Positions 16,753 to 25,219 of a DNA stretch of 64,000 bases are shown here, in pieces. Numbering within the stretch: the stretch's first letter is position 1; the number at the start of each line of letters is the position of its first letter. The stretch is taken from NCBI GenBank assembly GCA_051877575.1, contig JBJEJA010000047.1:62001-126000 (forward strand). The letters are read 5' to 3'. Both the position numbers and the translations under genes were made by a program. This DNA comes from UBA2882 sp051877575. Lineage in GTDB: Bacteria; Bacillota; Clostridia; Lachnospirales; Lachnospiraceae. The notes under the pieces are model-generated. The model did no database searches. It was given only the letters and a program-made list of their open reading frames with translations, and was not told the DNA's origin.

Positions 16753-18036
16753 ATGGAACAAAATTACAGTATTGAGACAAATTGTGTGCAGGCAGGTTAT
16801 TCTCCGAAAAACGGAGAAGCAAGGGTGTTGCCGATTTATCAGAGCACCACATTTAAATACGAATCGACCGAACAGATGGGAAGATTGTTTGACCTGGAGG
16901 AAGAGGGATACTTTTATACCAGACTTCAGAATCCGACCAATGATGCGGTTGCAGCTAAAATTTGTGCTTTAGAGGGCGGCGTTGCGGCAATGCTCACATC
17001 TTCGGGACAGGCTGCAAATTATTATGCGGTATTCAATATCTGTGAAGCCGGACAGCATGTTATCATGTCTTCTACCGTTTATGGCGGAACCTTTAATCTT
17101 TTGACGGTTACCATGAAGAGAATGGGGATTGAATGTACGGTTATTGATCCCGATTGCAGTGAAGAAGAGTTAAATGCTGCTTTTCAGGATAATACAAGAT
17201 GTGTGCTGGCGGAATCCATCGCAAATCCGGCACTGGTAGTTTTGGATTTTGAAAAATTTGCAAAGGTTGCACATGCTCATGGGGTTCCGTTGATTGTAGA
17301 CAATACTTTTCCTACACCGATCAACTGCAGACCTTTTGAATTCGGTGTGGATATTGTGACTCATTCTACCACAAAATACATGGACGGACATGCTATGGCA
17401 GTAGGAGGATGTATTGTGGATTCCGGTAATTTTGACTGGACCAAATATCCTGATAAATTTCCGGGGCTCTGCACACCGGATGAATCATATCACGGTGTTG
17501 TTTATACGGAGAGATTTGGAAAAGCGGCTTATATTACAAAGGCAACCGTTCAGCTTATGCGTGATCTGGGTTCCATCCAGTCACCGCAGAACGCATTTTT
17601 ACTGAATGTAGGTCTGGAAACACTTCATCTGCGTGTGCCGAGACATTGTGAGAACGCACAGAAGGTGGCAGAGTTTTTGGAACAGCATGAAAAAGTGGCT
17701 TGGGTGAATTATCCCGGTTTAAAGAGCAATAAATATTATGATCTGGCACAAAAATATATGCCGGGCGGAAGCTGCGGTGTAATCTCTTTTGCATTAAAAG
17801 GAAGCAAATCCGATGCCGTTCGTTTTATGGACAGCCTGAAACTGGCGGCGATTGTTACGCATGTAGCTGATGCCAGAACCTGTGTATTGCATCCTGCAAG
17901 CCATACCCACAGACAGATGAATGAGGAACAGTTGAAGGAAGCCGGAGTAGATCCCGGAATGATCCGTTTGTCTGTAGGAATTGAAAACGTAGATGATATC
18001 ATTGCCGATCTAAGTCAGGCAATCGACCGGATTTAA
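16753..18036 (+). CDS. metY: O-acetylhomoserine sulfhydrylase-type PLP enzyme (MetY-like)
   Basis: 427 residues of the Cys/Met metabolism PLP family. YTRLQNPTNDAV is the substrate/PLP loop, SSGQAANYYAVF the PLP-phosphate segment, and HSTTKYMDGHAMAVGG holds the PLP lysine. A length near 430 and the extended mid-region (PDKFPGLCTPDESYHGVVYT) favour O-acetylhomoserine aminocarboxypropyltransferase over the roughly 400-residue methionine gamma-lyase, but the two are hard to separate by eye. There is no SAM riboswitch or T-box in the 11-bp gap upstream. The ribosome site is AAAGGAGAGG. Confidence 0.88.
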   Translation: MEQNYSIETNCVQAGYSPKNGEARVLPIYQSTTFKYESTEQMGRLFDLEEEGYFYTRLQNPTNDAVAAKICALEGGVAAMLTSSGQAANYYAVFNICEAGQHVIMSSTVYGGTFNLLTVTMKRMGIECTVIDPDCSEEELNAAFQDNTRCVLAESIANPALVVLDFEKFAKVAHAHGVPLIVDNTFPTPINCRPFEFGVDIVTHSTTKYMDGHAMAVGGCIVDSGNFDWTKYPDKFPGLCTPDESYHGVVYTERFGKAAYITKATVQLMRDLGSIQSPQNAFLLNVGLETLHLRVPRHCENAQKVAEFLEQHEKVAWVNYPGLKSNKYYDLAQKYMPGGSCGVISFALKGSKSDAVRFMDSLKLAAIVTHVADARTCVLHPASHTHRQMNEEQLKEAGVDPGMIRLSVGIENVDDIIADLSQAIDRI

Positions 18037-18060
18037 CCGTATCATACATGGAGGGATGTC

Positions 18061-19014
18061 ATGGACAGACTGGCATTGGTTGTTCCCTGCTATAATGAAG
18101 AAGAAGTACTGGAGATTTCCGCAAAAGAATTGAAACGGGTATTGAATGACCTGATTGCAAAAGAAAAGATTGCAGAGGATAGTTTTGTACTATTTGTCAA
18201 CGACGGAAGCAGGGACAGAACCTGGGAATTAATTGAAAAAGAACATAGTGAAAGTAAAATGATCTGCGGATTAAAGCTGGCCGGTAATGTAGGACATCAG
18301 TTTGCACTTACCGCAGGACTTTTGACTGCCAAAGATATGAGCGATATTACCATATCCATCGATGCGGATCTTCAGGATGATACTGCGGTGATCGAAGAAA
18401 TGGTAGATAAATATCACGAAGGCAAGGATATCGTTTACGGCGTTCGCAATGACAGAAAGAAGGATTCCTGGTTTAAAAGAACAACCGCTCAGGGATTTTA
18501 CAAAGTCATGGCGGCCATGGGTGTAAAAACGGTTTATAACCATGCGGATTTCCGATTGATGAGCAAGCGTGCCGTGGAACAGTTTTCCAAATTCGGCGAG
18601 ACAAACCTGTTTTTGCGTGGCATGATGCCCCTGATCGGATACGAGACCGACTGTGTATATTATGAGCGCAAGGAGAGAGTTGCGGGAGAAAGCAAATATC
18701 CGCTGAAAAAGATGCTGGCACTTGCCTGGAACGGGATTACTTCCTTTTCCGTTAAGCCGATCAGTCTGATTACGGCATTGGGCTTTGTTATTATGTTTTT
18801 GAGCATTTGTGCGGCAATCTATGCGTTTGTATCGTATTTTTGCGGAACGGTGGAACCGGGGTGGACATCCCTGATCTTGTCTATTTGGTTTTTGGGCGGT
18901 CTGCAGTTAATCGCAATCGGGCTGATCGGACAATATATCGGCAAGATATATATTGAAGTCAAACACAGACCGCGATATAATATCGAAACCTTACTGACAC
19001 ATGACGAAAAGTAA
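18061..19014 (+). CDS. GT2 polyprenyl-phosphate glycosyltransferase (GtrB/DPM1-like)
   Basis: 317 residues. The N-terminal GT-A domain opens with VVPCYNEEEVL and has DADLQDD as the metal-binding acidic motif. The C-terminus has two membrane helices (about 235-258 and 275-297), as in GtrB, CsbB and YkcC, which load a sugar onto undecaprenyl phosphate for transfer outside the cell. No flippase or acceptor glycosyltransferase sits beside it. The ribosome site is ATGGAGGGATG. It probably shares a transcript with the small protein that follows. Confidence 0.9.
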   Translation: MDRLALVVPCYNEEEVLEISAKELKRVLNDLIAKEKIAEDSFVLFVNDGSRDRTWELIEKEHSESKMICGLKLAGNVGHQFALTAGLLTAKDMSDITISIDADLQDDTAVIEEMVDKYHEGKDIVYGVRNDRKKDSWFKRTTAQGFYKVMAAMGVKTVYNHADFRLMSKRAVEQFSKFGETNLFLRGMMPLIGYETDCVYYERKERVAGESKYPLKKMLALAWNGITSFSVKPISLITALGFVIMFLSICAAIYAFVSYFCGTVEPGWTSLILSIWFLGGLQLIAIGLIGQYIGKIYIEVKHRPRYNIETLLTHDEK

Positions 19015-19032
19015 CATTGGGAGGTAGAGGCA

Positions 19033-19212
19033 ATGGATTTAAGAACGATGATGAATGAACAAAACGATACAAAACAGACGAATTTTATCCCTAATCCTCT
19101 GCCCGTGCCCAAAAGACACTCTCCCAGGGAAATGAGTTATGATTATGAGGTGACGCCGGATAAAATGCATTATGATATTGAAACCCATCCGGCAGATGAT
19201 TTTGATATTTAA
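19033..19212 (+). CDS. Small 59-residue protein of unknown function
   Basis: An ATG with a GGGAGG ribosome site opens 59 codons. The product is acidic, with no membrane segment: FIPNPLPVPKRHSPREM, then YDYEVTPDKMHYDIE, with a repeated Y/H-x-Y-D-hydrophobic pattern. It has codon use like its neighbours and is followed 14 bp later by a strong terminator, which supports it being a real last gene of the operon. I think similar short proteins exist in related Lachnospiraceae, but I cannot verify this. Confidence 0.7.
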   Translation: MDLRTMMNEQNDTKQTNFIPNPLPVPKRHSPREMSYDYEVTPDKMHYDIETHPADDFDI

Positions 19213-19225
19213 TATATTGTTAAAG

Positions 19226-19270
19226 AAGCAGATATTCTTTTTGATTTTCAAAAAGGCATCTGCTTTTTTA
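19226..19270 (+). terminator. Rho-independent terminator after the 59-residue gene
   Basis: The outer stem AAGCAGAT (19226-19233) pairs with ATCTGCTT (19258-19265). The inner stem CTTTTTGA (19237-19244) pairs with TCAAAAAG (19248-19255). A T-run follows. Confidence 0.85.
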
Positions 19271-19352
19271 TATACCGTTTTTGTATGTTAAAACAAAGAT
19301 TGCACATACTATAAAGAACTTTCAAACCATATGAAATAAAGGAGATATGTGC

Positions 19353-20051
19353 ATGGGTGAAAAGGCATCGCAGGAAGCTTTTGAAAAAGAACGTGACGCG
19401 GAGCAGAAAATTGAAAAGACGGGACAGGTGGATCTGACTGAAAATGAGCAGCAGCATAAAATCCATATGATCTCCATAATCGGTGAAGTGGAAGGTCATG
19501 ATATTTTGGGAAGCAGTACAAAATCAACCAAATATGAGCATATTCTGCCGGAGCTGGCACGGATAGAAGACAGCAGTGATGTGGATGGTCTGCTGATTCT
19601 GTTGAATACAATGGGCGGTGATGTGGAAGCGGGGCTGGCAATTGCGGAAATGATCGCTTCCCTGAGTAAGCCGACGGTTTCCCTGGTTTTGGGAGGAAGC
19701 CATTCAATCGGTGTGCCCATAGCGGTCAGTACGGATTATTCTTTTATTGTACCCACAGGGACCATGGTTATCCATCCCGTCAGGCTGAATGGCATGGTGA
19801 TCGGTGTGGCTCAGACTTTTGATTATTTTAAGCAGATTCAGGATCGAATCAGTCAGTTTGTGACAGGACACTGCAATATCAGCGAAAAACGTTTTCTGGA
19901 ACTGATGATGGAAACGAAAGTACTGACTAAAGATGTCGGCAGCATTTTAGTCGGAAAAGAAGCGGTGAAAGAAGGAATCATAGACCAGGTTGGCGGAATT
20001 AAGGATGCATTGAAGAAACTCCACAAACTTATTGAGAAAAAGGGAAAATAA
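19353..20051 (+). CDS. tepA: ClpP-like serine protease of the TepA type
   Basis: About 232 residues. It has the ClpP/crotonase fold with the serine in GGSHSIGVPIAVS, the histidine in GTMVIHPVR and an aspartate in LTKDVGSIL, so the triad looks intact. It lacks a signal peptide. It lies immediately upstream of ftsK/spoIIIE, the same neighbourhood as Bacillus tepA (ymfB), a germination/translocation-related protease. ATG 19353 is preferred over ATG 19347 because GGAG at 19341-19344 is too close to the latter. Upstream is a terminator, so it starts a new transcription unit, although I see no clear -35/-10. Confidence 0.88.
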   Translation: MGEKASQEAFEKERDAEQKIEKTGQVDLTENEQQHKIHMISIIGEVEGHDILGSSTKSTKYEHILPELARIEDSSDVDGLLILLNTMGGDVEAGLAIAEMIASLSKPTVSLVLGGSHSIGVPIAVSTDYSFIVPTGTMVIHPVRLNGMVIGVAQTFDYFKQIQDRISQFVTGHCNISEKRFLELMMETKVLTKDVGSILVGKEAVKEGIIDQVGGIKDALKKLHKLIEKKGK

Positions 20052-20060
20052 TGCTATACT
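20032..20060 (+). promoter_or_regulatory. Sigma-A promoter for ftsK, overlapping the 3' end of tepA
   Basis: TTGAGA (20032-20037), 17-bp spacer, TATACT (20055-20060). The -35 lies in the last codons of tepA. The expected transcription start near 20067 is just before a hairpin at 20073. Confidence 0.68.
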
Positions 20061-20072
20061 TATAACGGTTAT

Positions 20073-20088
20073 GCCTTGGCAACAAGGC
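20073..20088 (+). promoter_or_regulatory. GNRA-capped hairpin at the 5' end of the ftsK transcript
   Basis: GCCTTG (20073-20078), GCAA loop, CAAGGC (20083-20088): a perfect 6-bp stem with a GNRA tetraloop and no T-run, so it is not a terminator. It ends 7 bp before the ATGGAGG ribosome site. Confidence 0.6.
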
Positions 20089-20107
20089 AAGATATGGAGG
20101 TTTTAGT

Positions 20108-22579
20108 ATGGCTCAGACAAGAGGTCGGAAGACTTCTTCTAAGAGAAAAACAAATAATAGAGGAAACGCAAAAAGAAATTCTTCGGATCGTTATGAAAGT
20201 TCGGTTATCGATGAAGTTTTGTTTTTGGTTTCCGTGGCAGTGACTGTTTTGTTGTTTTTGTGTAATTTTCATATTATCGGCAAAGTGGGAGATGTCTTAA
20301 GTAAAGTGATGTTCGGCCTGTTCGGATATATGGCCTATGTTGCACCGCTTCTGATATTTCTTGCAATTTATTTCGGTCTGGCCAATATAGGAAATCATGT
20401 CGCGGCCATTAAGCTTATTTCGGGATGCGTTTTTTTCTGTATGTGCTGCGTTCTGTTTACTTTGACCGGCGGCATCGAAAGCATCGGAGACAGTATTTCT
20501 TCCTATTACCGTTTTTCCGCAGAAGGTCATTGTGGCGGCGGTGTAATCGGCGGTTTTTTGGGAAACGGAATGTACAGTCTGTTGGGAACAGTCGGTACGA
20601 TCATTATTATGCTTGTTCTGATGATTGTATGTCTGGTGCTTGTGACCGAGAAATCTTTTGTCAACGGTGTAAAAAAGAGCGGTAAGGCAGTTATCGAGAC
20701 CGCCCGTACGGATGTGGACAGAAGAAAAGAAATGGCAAGAGAGAGAATGGAAGTACGGGAAGCGGAAAAAGAAAAGAAACTCCGCATGGACAAGAAAGTA
20801 TCCGGAGTGACTTCGGCCTCTCAACTGACGTTAAAGGAAAAAGAAAACCCGTCCTCGGTTTCGGTTCCCTATGAGGAAGAAGAGGACGGACAGATCGCAA
20901 TGGAAACCTTGTCCAAAATCCGTATCAGAGGTTTGGATGATGTACCTGTTCAACCCGCGGACGAGAGAGTGCTCGGACAGGAAATAGGACAGGGAAATAC
21001 GTTACCTTCTCCGGAAAACAATCCTGTTTCCAAAGAAAAAGTCAAATTATCGGAAAGCGATCTGGATCTGACCGAAGATATGAAGAAAGCGGCGGTAAAA
21101 CCGAAAACAGAGTATAAATTTCCGCCTTATCATCTGCTCAGTAAAGGTGCCCGTAAATCGGGCGGTGACAACGGAAAGCAACTGCGTGAGACGGCTCTTC
21201 GCTTACAGCAGACCTTACATACGTTCGGAGTAAATGTAACCGTGACGGATATCAGTCAGGGTCCGGCGGTTACCCGTTATGAATTGCAGCCGGAGGTTGG
21301 TGTCAAAGTCAGCAAAATCGTAAATCTTGCAGATGATATCAAGCTGAATCTGGCAGCCACGGATATCCGTATCGAAGCCCCGATACCGGGAAAGGCAGCC
21401 GTCGGGATTGAAGTCCCGAACAGCGAAAACAGCGCGGTTGCATTAAGAGACCTGCTGGAGTCTCCGGAATTTAAAAATTTTGATTCCAAGCTGGCTTTTG
21501 CGGTCGGAAAGGACATCGGCGGCAAAACGGTTGTTGCCGATATTGCCAAGATGCCTCATTTGTTGATTGCAGGGGCGACGGGGTCGGGGAAAAGTGTATG
21601 CATCAATACAGTTATTATGAGTCTTTTGTATAAAGCAAAGCCGGATGAAGTGAAATTGATCATGATTGATCCCAAGGTGGTGGAATTAAGCGTATATAAC
21701 GGTATTCCTCACTTGATGATTCCGGTCGTAACCGATCCAAAGAAGGCTGCTGCCGCATTACATTGGGGTGTGGCAGAAATGGAAGAGCGTTATAAAAAAT
21801 TTGCCGATCTGAATGTAAGAGATTTAAAAGGATATAACAAGAAAGTTTCCGAAATGACGGAAAATAACGGGCAGCCTATTCCCGAGAAACTGCCGCAGGT
21901 TGTAATCATTGTGGACGAGCTTGCAGATCTGATGATGGTCGCACCGGGAGAAGTAGAGGAATCCATCTGTCGACTGGCGCAGCTTGCCAGAGCAGCCGGT
22001 ATTCATCTGATCATTGCAACCCAAAGACCCTCCGTGGATGTCATTACGGGTTTGATCAAAGCAAATATGCCGAGTCGTATTGCTTTTGCAGTTTCTTCCG
22101 GAGTGGATTCACGTACCATTCTTGATATGAACGGTGCGGAAAAACTGTTGGGAAAGGGAGATATGCTTTTCTATCCCCAGGGAATGTCCAAACCGGCCAG
22201 AGTCCAGGGCGCTTTTGTTTCGGATAAGGAAGTTTCCGAGGTGGTTGATTATATCAAGGGACAGTGCATAGAAAATCATTATGCGGCGGATATCGAAGAA
22301 AAAATATCCAATATCAGTGCTTCGGGCGGTGGCAGCGGATTTACCAACGATGCCTCGGAACGGGACTCCTACTTTGTGGATGCAGGTAAATTTATTATAG
22401 AAAAAGAAAAGGCTTCCATCGGTATGTTGCAGAGGGTATTTAAAATCGGCTTTAACAGAGCGGCACGAATCATGGACCAGCTGGAAGAGGTCGGAGTTGT
22501 CGGACCGGAAGAAGGAACAAAGCCGCGCCGGGTATTAATGACAGAGGAACAATTTGAACAGTTGTTGGAAAAAATTTAA
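20108..22579 (+). CDS. ftsK: DNA translocase FtsK/SpoIIIE
   Basis: 823 residues. About four membrane segments (residues 35-180) lead into a charged linker (200-335), then the RecA-like motor with Walker A GATGSGKS near 488-495, Walker B VVIIVDELADLMM and ATQRPSVDVITGLIKANMPS. The C-terminal gamma winged helix has LLQRVFKIGFNRAARIMDQL. It pumps chromosomal DNA across the division or sporulation septum. It follows tepA as in Bacillus, but has its own promoter and a strong ribosome site (TGGAGG). Confidence 0.96.
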   Translation: MAQTRGRKTSSKRKTNNRGNAKRNSSDRYESSVIDEVLFLVSVAVTVLLFLCNFHIIGKVGDVLSKVMFGLFGYMAYVAPLLIFLAIYFGLANIGNHVAAIKLISGCVFFCMCCVLFTLTGGIESIGDSISSYYRFSAEGHCGGGVIGGFLGNGMYSLLGTVGTIIIMLVLMIVCLVLVTEKSFVNGVKKSGKAVIETARTDVDRRKEMARERMEVREAEKEKKLRMDKKVSGVTSASQLTLKEKENPSSVSVPYEEEEDGQIAMETLSKIRIRGLDDVPVQPADERVLGQEIGQGNTLPSPENNPVSKEKVKLSESDLDLTEDMKKAAVKPKTEYKFPPYHLLSKGARKSGGDNGKQLRETALRLQQTLHTFGVNVTVTDISQGPAVTRYELQPEVGVKVSKIVNLADDIKLNLAATDIRIEAPIPGKAAVGIEVPNSENSAVALRDLLESPEFKNFDSKLAFAVGKDIGGKTVVADIAKMPHLLIAGATGSGKSVCINTVIMSLLYKAKPDEVKLIMIDPKVVELSVYNGIPHLMIPVVTDPKKAAAALHWGVAEMEERYKKFADLNVRDLKGYNKKVSEMTENNGQPIPEKLPQVVIIVDELADLMMVAPGEVEESICRLAQLARAAGIHLIIATQRPSVDVITGLIKANMPSRIAFAVSSGVDSRTILDMNGAEKLLGKGDMLFYPQGMSKPARVQGAFVSDKEVSEVVDYIKGQCIENHYAADIEEKISNISASGGGSGFTNDASERDSYFVDAGKFIIEKEKASIGMLQRVFKIGFNRAARIMDQLEEVGVVGPEEGTKPRRVLMTEEQFEQLLEKI

Positions 22580-22627
22580 CGAATGTCTTAAATTTTTACA
22601 TAAGTAATCTGACAGGAGGGAAAAGGC

Positions 22628-24298
22628 ATGAAAACAGACATTGAAATCGCACAGGAGGCTGTCATGGAGCCCATTGTAAGCGTAGCGGAAAAGCTGGGGC
22701 TTACGGCAGATGATCTGGAGTTATACGGAAAGTATAAGGCGAAGATCAGCAACGAATACTTAAATTCCATTCGGAACAATCCGGAAGGAAAACTGATTTT
22801 GGTTACTGCCATTAATCCGACTCCGGCGGGAGAGGGAAAAACGACCACGAGTGTCGGTCTCGGACAGGCATTCGGAAAGCTTGGTAAAAAGGCGGTTATC
22901 GCATTGAGAGAACCTTCTTTGGGACCGTGTTTCGGGATCAAAGGCGGTGCTGCGGGAGGCGGCTATGCACAGGTTGTTCCCATGGAGGATTTAAACCTGC
23001 ATTTTACCGGAGATTTTCATGCAATCACATCTGCAAACAATCTGTTGGCGGCATTGTTGGATAATCATATTCAGCAGGGAAACGAGTTGAACATCGATAC
23101 GAGACAGATTGTATGGAAACGCTGCCTGGATATGAATGACAGAGTGCTGAGAAATATTGTTGTGGGTCTCGGCAACAAAATGGACGGTGTCGTAAGAGAG
23201 GATCATTTCGTCATTACGGTTGCATCGGAAATCATGGCAATTTTATGTCTTTCGGAAAACATGGAAGATCTGAAACAGAGGCTGGCAAAAATCATTGTTG
23301 CCTATGATATGTCCGGAAATCCCGTAACAGCCGGAGATTTACAGGCTGTAGGTGCTATGGCGGCTTTGCTGAAGGATGCAATACTCCCCAATATGATTCA
23401 GACATTGGAACATACACCGGCACTGGTTCACGGAGGACCGTTTGCCAATATCGCACACGGTTGCAACAGCGTACGTGCAACAAAAGCGGCTTTGAAAATG
23501 GCTGATTACTGCATTACGGAGGCCGGTTTTGGCGCTGACCTGGGTGCGGAGAAATTTTTTGATATTAAATGCCGGTTATCCGGATTGAGACCGGATGCGG
23601 TTGTTTTGGTAGCAACCATTCGTGCATTAAAATATAACGGCGGCGTGCCGAAAGCGGAATTAAACACGGAAAATCTGGACGCGCTAAAAAAGGGAATTGT
23701 CAATCTGGAGAAGCATATCGAAAATCTTCAGAAATACGGCGTGCCTGTTGTCGTAACCCTGAATTCCTTTATAACCGATACGGAAGCGGAAATTTCTTAT
23801 GTACGCAATTTCTGCGAGGAAAGAAACTGTGAGTTTGCACTTTCCGAGGTTTGGGAAAAGGGCGGAGAAGGCGGTATCGCTTTAGCCGAAAAGGTACTGG
23901 AAACTTTAGAGAAAAAGGAGAGTCATTTCAAGCTTTTGTATGAAGATGAATTGTCTTTAAAAGAAAAGATTGAAACTGTTGCAAGAGAAATATATGGGGC
24001 CAAAGGTGTGAATTTTGCACCGGCTGCTTTGAAACAACTGCAGAAACTGACAGATTTAGGCTTCGGTAATCTGCCTGTTTGTATGGCAAAAACCCAGTAT
24101 TCACTTTCGGACGATCCGACTCTGCTGGGAAGACCGGAAAATTTTGAAATCAATGTCCGTGAAGTTTATGTTTCTGCGGGCGCAGGTTTTGTCGTTGTGC
24201 TGACGGGTGCGGTTATGACAATGCCCGGATTACCCAAAAAGCCGGCGGCATTTGCAATCGATGTCAATGAAGAAGGTGCGATTACGGGTCTTTTCTGA
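22628..24298 (+). CDS. fhs: Formate-tetrahydrofolate ligase
   Basis: 556 residues, standard length. The ATP-binding loop TPAGEGKTTTSVGLGQA is near residues 64-80, followed by REPSLGPCFGIKGGAAGGGYAQ split across the family core, then TGDFHAITSANNLLAA. It makes 10-formyl-THF from formate and ATP, feeding purine synthesis and, in anaerobes, the methyl branch of one-carbon metabolism. folD follows 61 bp later, so the two catalyse consecutive steps. The ribosome site is ACAGGAGGG. Confidence 0.97.
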   Translation: MKTDIEIAQEAVMEPIVSVAEKLGLTADDLELYGKYKAKISNEYLNSIRNNPEGKLILVTAINPTPAGEGKTTTSVGLGQAFGKLGKKAVIALREPSLGPCFGIKGGAAGGGYAQVVPMEDLNLHFTGDFHAITSANNLLAALLDNHIQQGNELNIDTRQIVWKRCLDMNDRVLRNIVVGLGNKMDGVVREDHFVITVASEIMAILCLSENMEDLKQRLAKIIVAYDMSGNPVTAGDLQAVGAMAALLKDAILPNMIQTLEHTPALVHGGPFANIAHGCNSVRATKAALKMADYCITEAGFGADLGAEKFFDIKCRLSGLRPDAVVLVATIRALKYNGGVPKAELNTENLDALKKGIVNLEKHIENLQKYGVPVVVTLNSFITDTEAEISYVRNFCEERNCEFALSEVWEKGGEGGIALAEKVLETLEKKESHFKLLYEDELSLKEKIETVAREIYGAKGVNFAPAALKQLQKLTDLGFGNLPVCMAKTQYSLSDDPTLLGRPENFEINVREVYVSAGAGFVVVLTGAVMTMPGLPKKPAAFAIDVNEEGAITGLF

Positions 24299-24359
24299 CA
24301 GACATCCGTGAGACGGAAAATCTTTTATAATCAAAAAAATGATAAAGGTGGAATGAATT

Positions 24360-25202
24360 ATGGCACAAATGATTGATGGAAAGAAAATTTCAACTATTAT
24401 CAAAGATGAATGTAAAGAGCGGGTTGCCGCATATAAAGAGCAGGGAAAAGAAATCTGTCTTGCCGTTATTCAGGTCGGTAACGATCCGGCAAGCAGCGTA
24501 TATGTCAATAATAAGAAAAAGGCATGTGCGTACATCGGGATACAATCCTTATCCTATGAACTTCCGGAGGAAACTACTCAGGAAAAATTGATGCAGCTGA
24601 TCGATGAACTCAACAAAAGGAATGATGTGAACGGAATACTGGTGCAGCTTCCGCTTCCGGCACACATTGACGAAAATGATGTTATAAAAGCAATTGATCC
24701 CAAAAAAGATGTGGATGGTTTCCATCCGCAAAGTGTAGGTGCACTTTGTATCGGTCAGCCGGGATTTGTTTCCTGTACACCGGCCGGCATTATTGAATTA
24801 TTAAAGCGATCTGATGTGGATATTTGCGGAAAGAATTGTGTTGTAATCGGAAGAAGCAATATTGTTGGAAAACCTATGGCTTTATTGATGCTCCGGGAGA
24901 ATGCAACGGTTACAATCGCACATTCGAAAACCCAGAATTTAAAAGAGATATGTAAGCAGGCGGATATTCTGATTGTTGCGATCGGAAAACCCAGATATAT
25001 TGATGCTTCTTATATCAAAGAAGGAGCAGTCGTGATTGATGTGGGAATCCACAGAAATGAAGAAAACAAGCTGTGCGGCGATGTGGATTTTGAATCCGCA
25101 TCCAATGTGGCATCGGCCATCACACCTGTACCGGGTGGTGTCGGACCCATGACCATTGCCATGCTAATGAAAAATTGTGTTGATAGTATTTTACTTCAAT
25201 GA
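24360..25202 (+). CDS. folD: Bifunctional methylene-THF dehydrogenase / methenyl-THF cyclohydrolase
   Basis: 280 residues. The catalytic motif region VGNDPASSVYVNNKKKACAY holds the tyrosine and lysine; LVQLPLP, DPKKDVDGFHP and the Rossmann GRSNIVGKPMALLML follow, ending with TPVPGGVGPMTIAML. It interconverts 10-formyl-, methenyl- and methylene-THF, directly after fhs in the pathway. AAAGGTGG ribosome site. Confidence 0.97.
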   Translation: MAQMIDGKKISTIIKDECKERVAAYKEQGKEICLAVIQVGNDPASSVYVNNKKKACAYIGIQSLSYELPEETTQEKLMQLIDELNKRNDVNGILVQLPLPAHIDENDVIKAIDPKKDVDGFHPQSVGALCIGQPGFVSCTPAGIIELLKRSDVDICGKNCVVIGRSNIVGKPMALLMLRENATVTIAHSKTQNLKEICKQADILIVAIGKPRYIDASYIKEGAVVIDVGIHRNEENKLCGDVDFESASNVASAITPVPGGVGPMTIAMLMKNCVDSILLQ

Positions 25203-25219
25203 TTCGGGAGTGAGCTTTT

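Noticed and set aside
24300..24330. Terminator after fhs
   Set aside because: CCGT/ACGG is only a 4-bp stem and the T-run is short and displaced.
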